The notes under the pieces: model-generated
Database searches by the model: none
What the model saw: the letters and a program-made list of their open reading frames with translations, nothing else
Told to the model about the DNA's origin: nothing
Source of the DNA: Alloyangia pacifica
Lineage (GTDB): Bacteria; Pseudomonadota; Alphaproteobacteria; Rhodobacterales; Rhodobacteraceae
Direction: 5' to 3'
DNA: 64,000 bases
Assembly: GCF_003111685.1 (NCBI RefSeq)
Contig: NZ_CP022191.1
Coordinates: 186,001 to 250,000 of the forward strand
Shown: positions 63,003-64,000 of the stretch, one piece after another
Layout of the letters: the number at the start of each line of letters is the position of its first letter
Numbering within the stretch: position 1 is the first letter of the stretch
Made by a program: the position numbers and the translations under genes

Positions 63003-63485
63003 ATGCGGCTTCCGGATATCTGGACGGGGCTTGGCTTCGCGATACTCGGGATCTTCGTGGTCCTGCAGGCGCAGGGCTTTCCCGAACCTGCGGGGGCCGC
63101 ATCCCCGCGGCTCTTCCCGCGCATCGTCGGCTCGGGCTTCGTGCTCTTCGGCCTGCTGATCGCGGGGCGCAGTCTCGCGGCACGGATGCAGGGCGCCGAG
63201 GTGCGGCTCCTCCCCGAGGTCGAGGATTGGATGCGCAGCCCCAAGCGGCTGGCGCGGATCCTCTTCATCCCGCTGGCAATCGTGCTCTATGGCCTGCTTG
63301 CGCCCGTGCTCGGCTCGCTGCCGGTCTCGGTGGTGCTGGTCCTTGTCAGCGCCCTGCTCTGGGACGAGCGACCGATTGCGGCCGCCGTCGTTTCTATCGC
63401 CGTCTGTCTCGCGGTCACGCTCTTCTTCATCGAGGTGATGCGTGTGCCCCTGCCCACCGGGCCCTTCCCCGGCTCCCTGTTCTGA
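63003..63485 (+). CDS. tctB: Tripartite carrier small membrane subunit TctB
   Basis: 160 residues with four predicted membrane segments, the usual layout of TctB (FAILGIFVVLQAQGF; GSGFVLFGLLIAGRSL; FIPLAIVLYGLLAPVLGSLP; VVSIAVCLAVTLFFIEV). It starts 11 nt after tctC. Its role is to support the large subunit TctA. The sequence is poorly conserved in this family; order and topology carry the call. Confidence 0.85.
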   Translation: MRLPDIWTGLGFAILGIFVVLQAQGFPEPAGAASPRLFPRIVGSGFVLFGLLIAGRSLAARMQGAEVRLLPEVEDWMRSPKRLARILFIPLAIVLYGLLAPVLGSLPVSVVLVLVSALLWDERPIAAAVVSIAVCLAVTLFFIEVMRVPLPTGPFPGSLF

Positions 63486-63495
63486 AGCGACCCGC

Positions 63496-64000
63496 ATGGA
63501 TGTCCTGATTTCCGCCTTTCACATGGTCTTTAGCCTCGACGTGCTGGGAGTGATCCTGCTCGGCTCGGCCTTCGGCCTTTTCGTCGGCGCGACCCCGGGT
63601 CTCAGCGCGACCATGGCGGTGGCGCTGCTGGTGCCGGTGACCTTTTTCCTCTCGCCGGTGGCGGCGATCGGCGCCATCGTCTCCTGTTCGGCCATGTCGA
63701 TCTTCGCCGGCGACATTCCCGGGGCGCTGCTGCGCATCCCCGGCACCCCGGCCTCGGCCGCCTACATGCGCGAACTCGATGCGCTGAACCGCATGGGTCG
63801 GCTGGATCTCGCGCTCGGCACGTCGATGATGGTGGCGGTGATCGGCGGGCTGATCGGCACAGCGGTTCTCGTGCTCGCCGCACCGCAACTGGCCGAGGTG
63901 GCGCTGCTCTTCTCGACCTACGAATATTTCTGGCTGGCGCTGCTCGGCCTGTCCTGCGCCACGCTGGTCGCCGGGCGCGACCGTCTCAAGGGCACGGTGT
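63496..64000 (+). CDS. tctA: Tripartite carrier large membrane subunit TctA, 5' part
   Basis: The first 168 codons of a TctA protein (about 500 residues when complete); the window ends inside it. The signature region GLFVGATPGLSATMAVALLV and the block IFAGDIPGALLRIPGTPASA are clear. It starts at ATG 63496, 10 nt after tctB. It forms the main transport channel for the solute bound by TctC. Confidence 0.9.
   Translation, partial: MDVLISAFHMVFSLDVLGVILLGSAFGLFVGATPGLSATMAVALLVPVTFFLSPVAAIGAIVSCSAMSIFAGDIPGALLRIPGTPASAAYMRELDALNRMGRLDLALGTSMMVAVIGGLIGTAVLVLAAPQLAEVALLFSTYEYFWLALLGLSCATLVAGRDRLKGTV

Overview
The window reads as the chromosome (or a large replicon) of a high-GC alphaproteobacterium, most likely a Roseobacter-group member of the Rhodobacterales. 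The basis is the gene content: a complete beta-hydroxyaspartate cycle, membrane-type urate hydroxylase PuuD, an NDP-forming acyl-CoA synthetase, a BKACE-type carnitine pathway and many ABC and tripartite carriers. Protein-coding genes fill nearly all of it. I see no rRNA, tRNA, CRISPR array, phage or intact insertion sequence.

Region 1 (1-16.7 kb) is purine and ureide breakdown joined to glyoxylate assimilation. It holds a permease end, guanine deaminase (guaD), ureidoglycine aminohydrolase (allE), the beta-hydroxyaspartate cycle locus (bhcR divergent from bhcABCD), a urate/xanthine permease, ureidoglycolate lyase (allA), a fused OHCU decarboxylase-allantoinase, a LysR regulator and, divergent from it, puuD. 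A 2-hydroxyacid dehydrogenase and a TauE/SafE carrier follow. Ureide breakdown ends in glyoxylate, and the bhc enzymes turn glyoxylate into oxaloacetate.

Region 2 (17-29.5 kb) is a divergent locus. A six-gene leftward operon (GntR regulator, creatininase-family amidase, ketopantoate-reductase-like enzyme, SDR, polysaccharide-deacetylase-family hydrolase, Ntn asparaginase) faces a rightward dipeptide-type ABC transporter ending in an M32 carboxypeptidase. The shared promoter region carries three evenly spaced GTATCAA repeats. I do not recognise this pathway; it looks like uptake and dismantling of an amide- or peptide-like compound.

Region 3 (29.7-36 kb) holds an aminotransferase, a TetR regulator, a polar-amino-acid ABC transporter and a GhrA-like reductase, with related palindromes upstream of the transporter and the reductase. 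Region 4 (36-46.1 kb) is a carnitine/gamma-butyrobetaine to glycine betaine operon: acyl-CoA dehydrogenase, CoA ligase, CaiD, BKACE, carnitine dehydrogenase-thioesterase, aldolase and MDR reductase. It is flanked by decayed genes: an ABC permease fragment open in frame into the dehydrogenase, and a frameshifted gamma-butyrobetaine dioxygenase joined to an aldolase fragment.

Region 5 (47.2-56.1 kb) is a near-complete autoinducer-2 uptake and processing locus, lsrACDB-aldolase divergent from lsrRKG. No lsrF is present, and a RhaD-like class II aldolase occupies its usual position. Region 6 (56.2-64 kb) holds a cystine-type ABC transporter, a LysR/MFS pair with an internally deleted aldo/keto reductase remnant, and a FadR-regulated tctCBA tripartite carrier that runs off the window.
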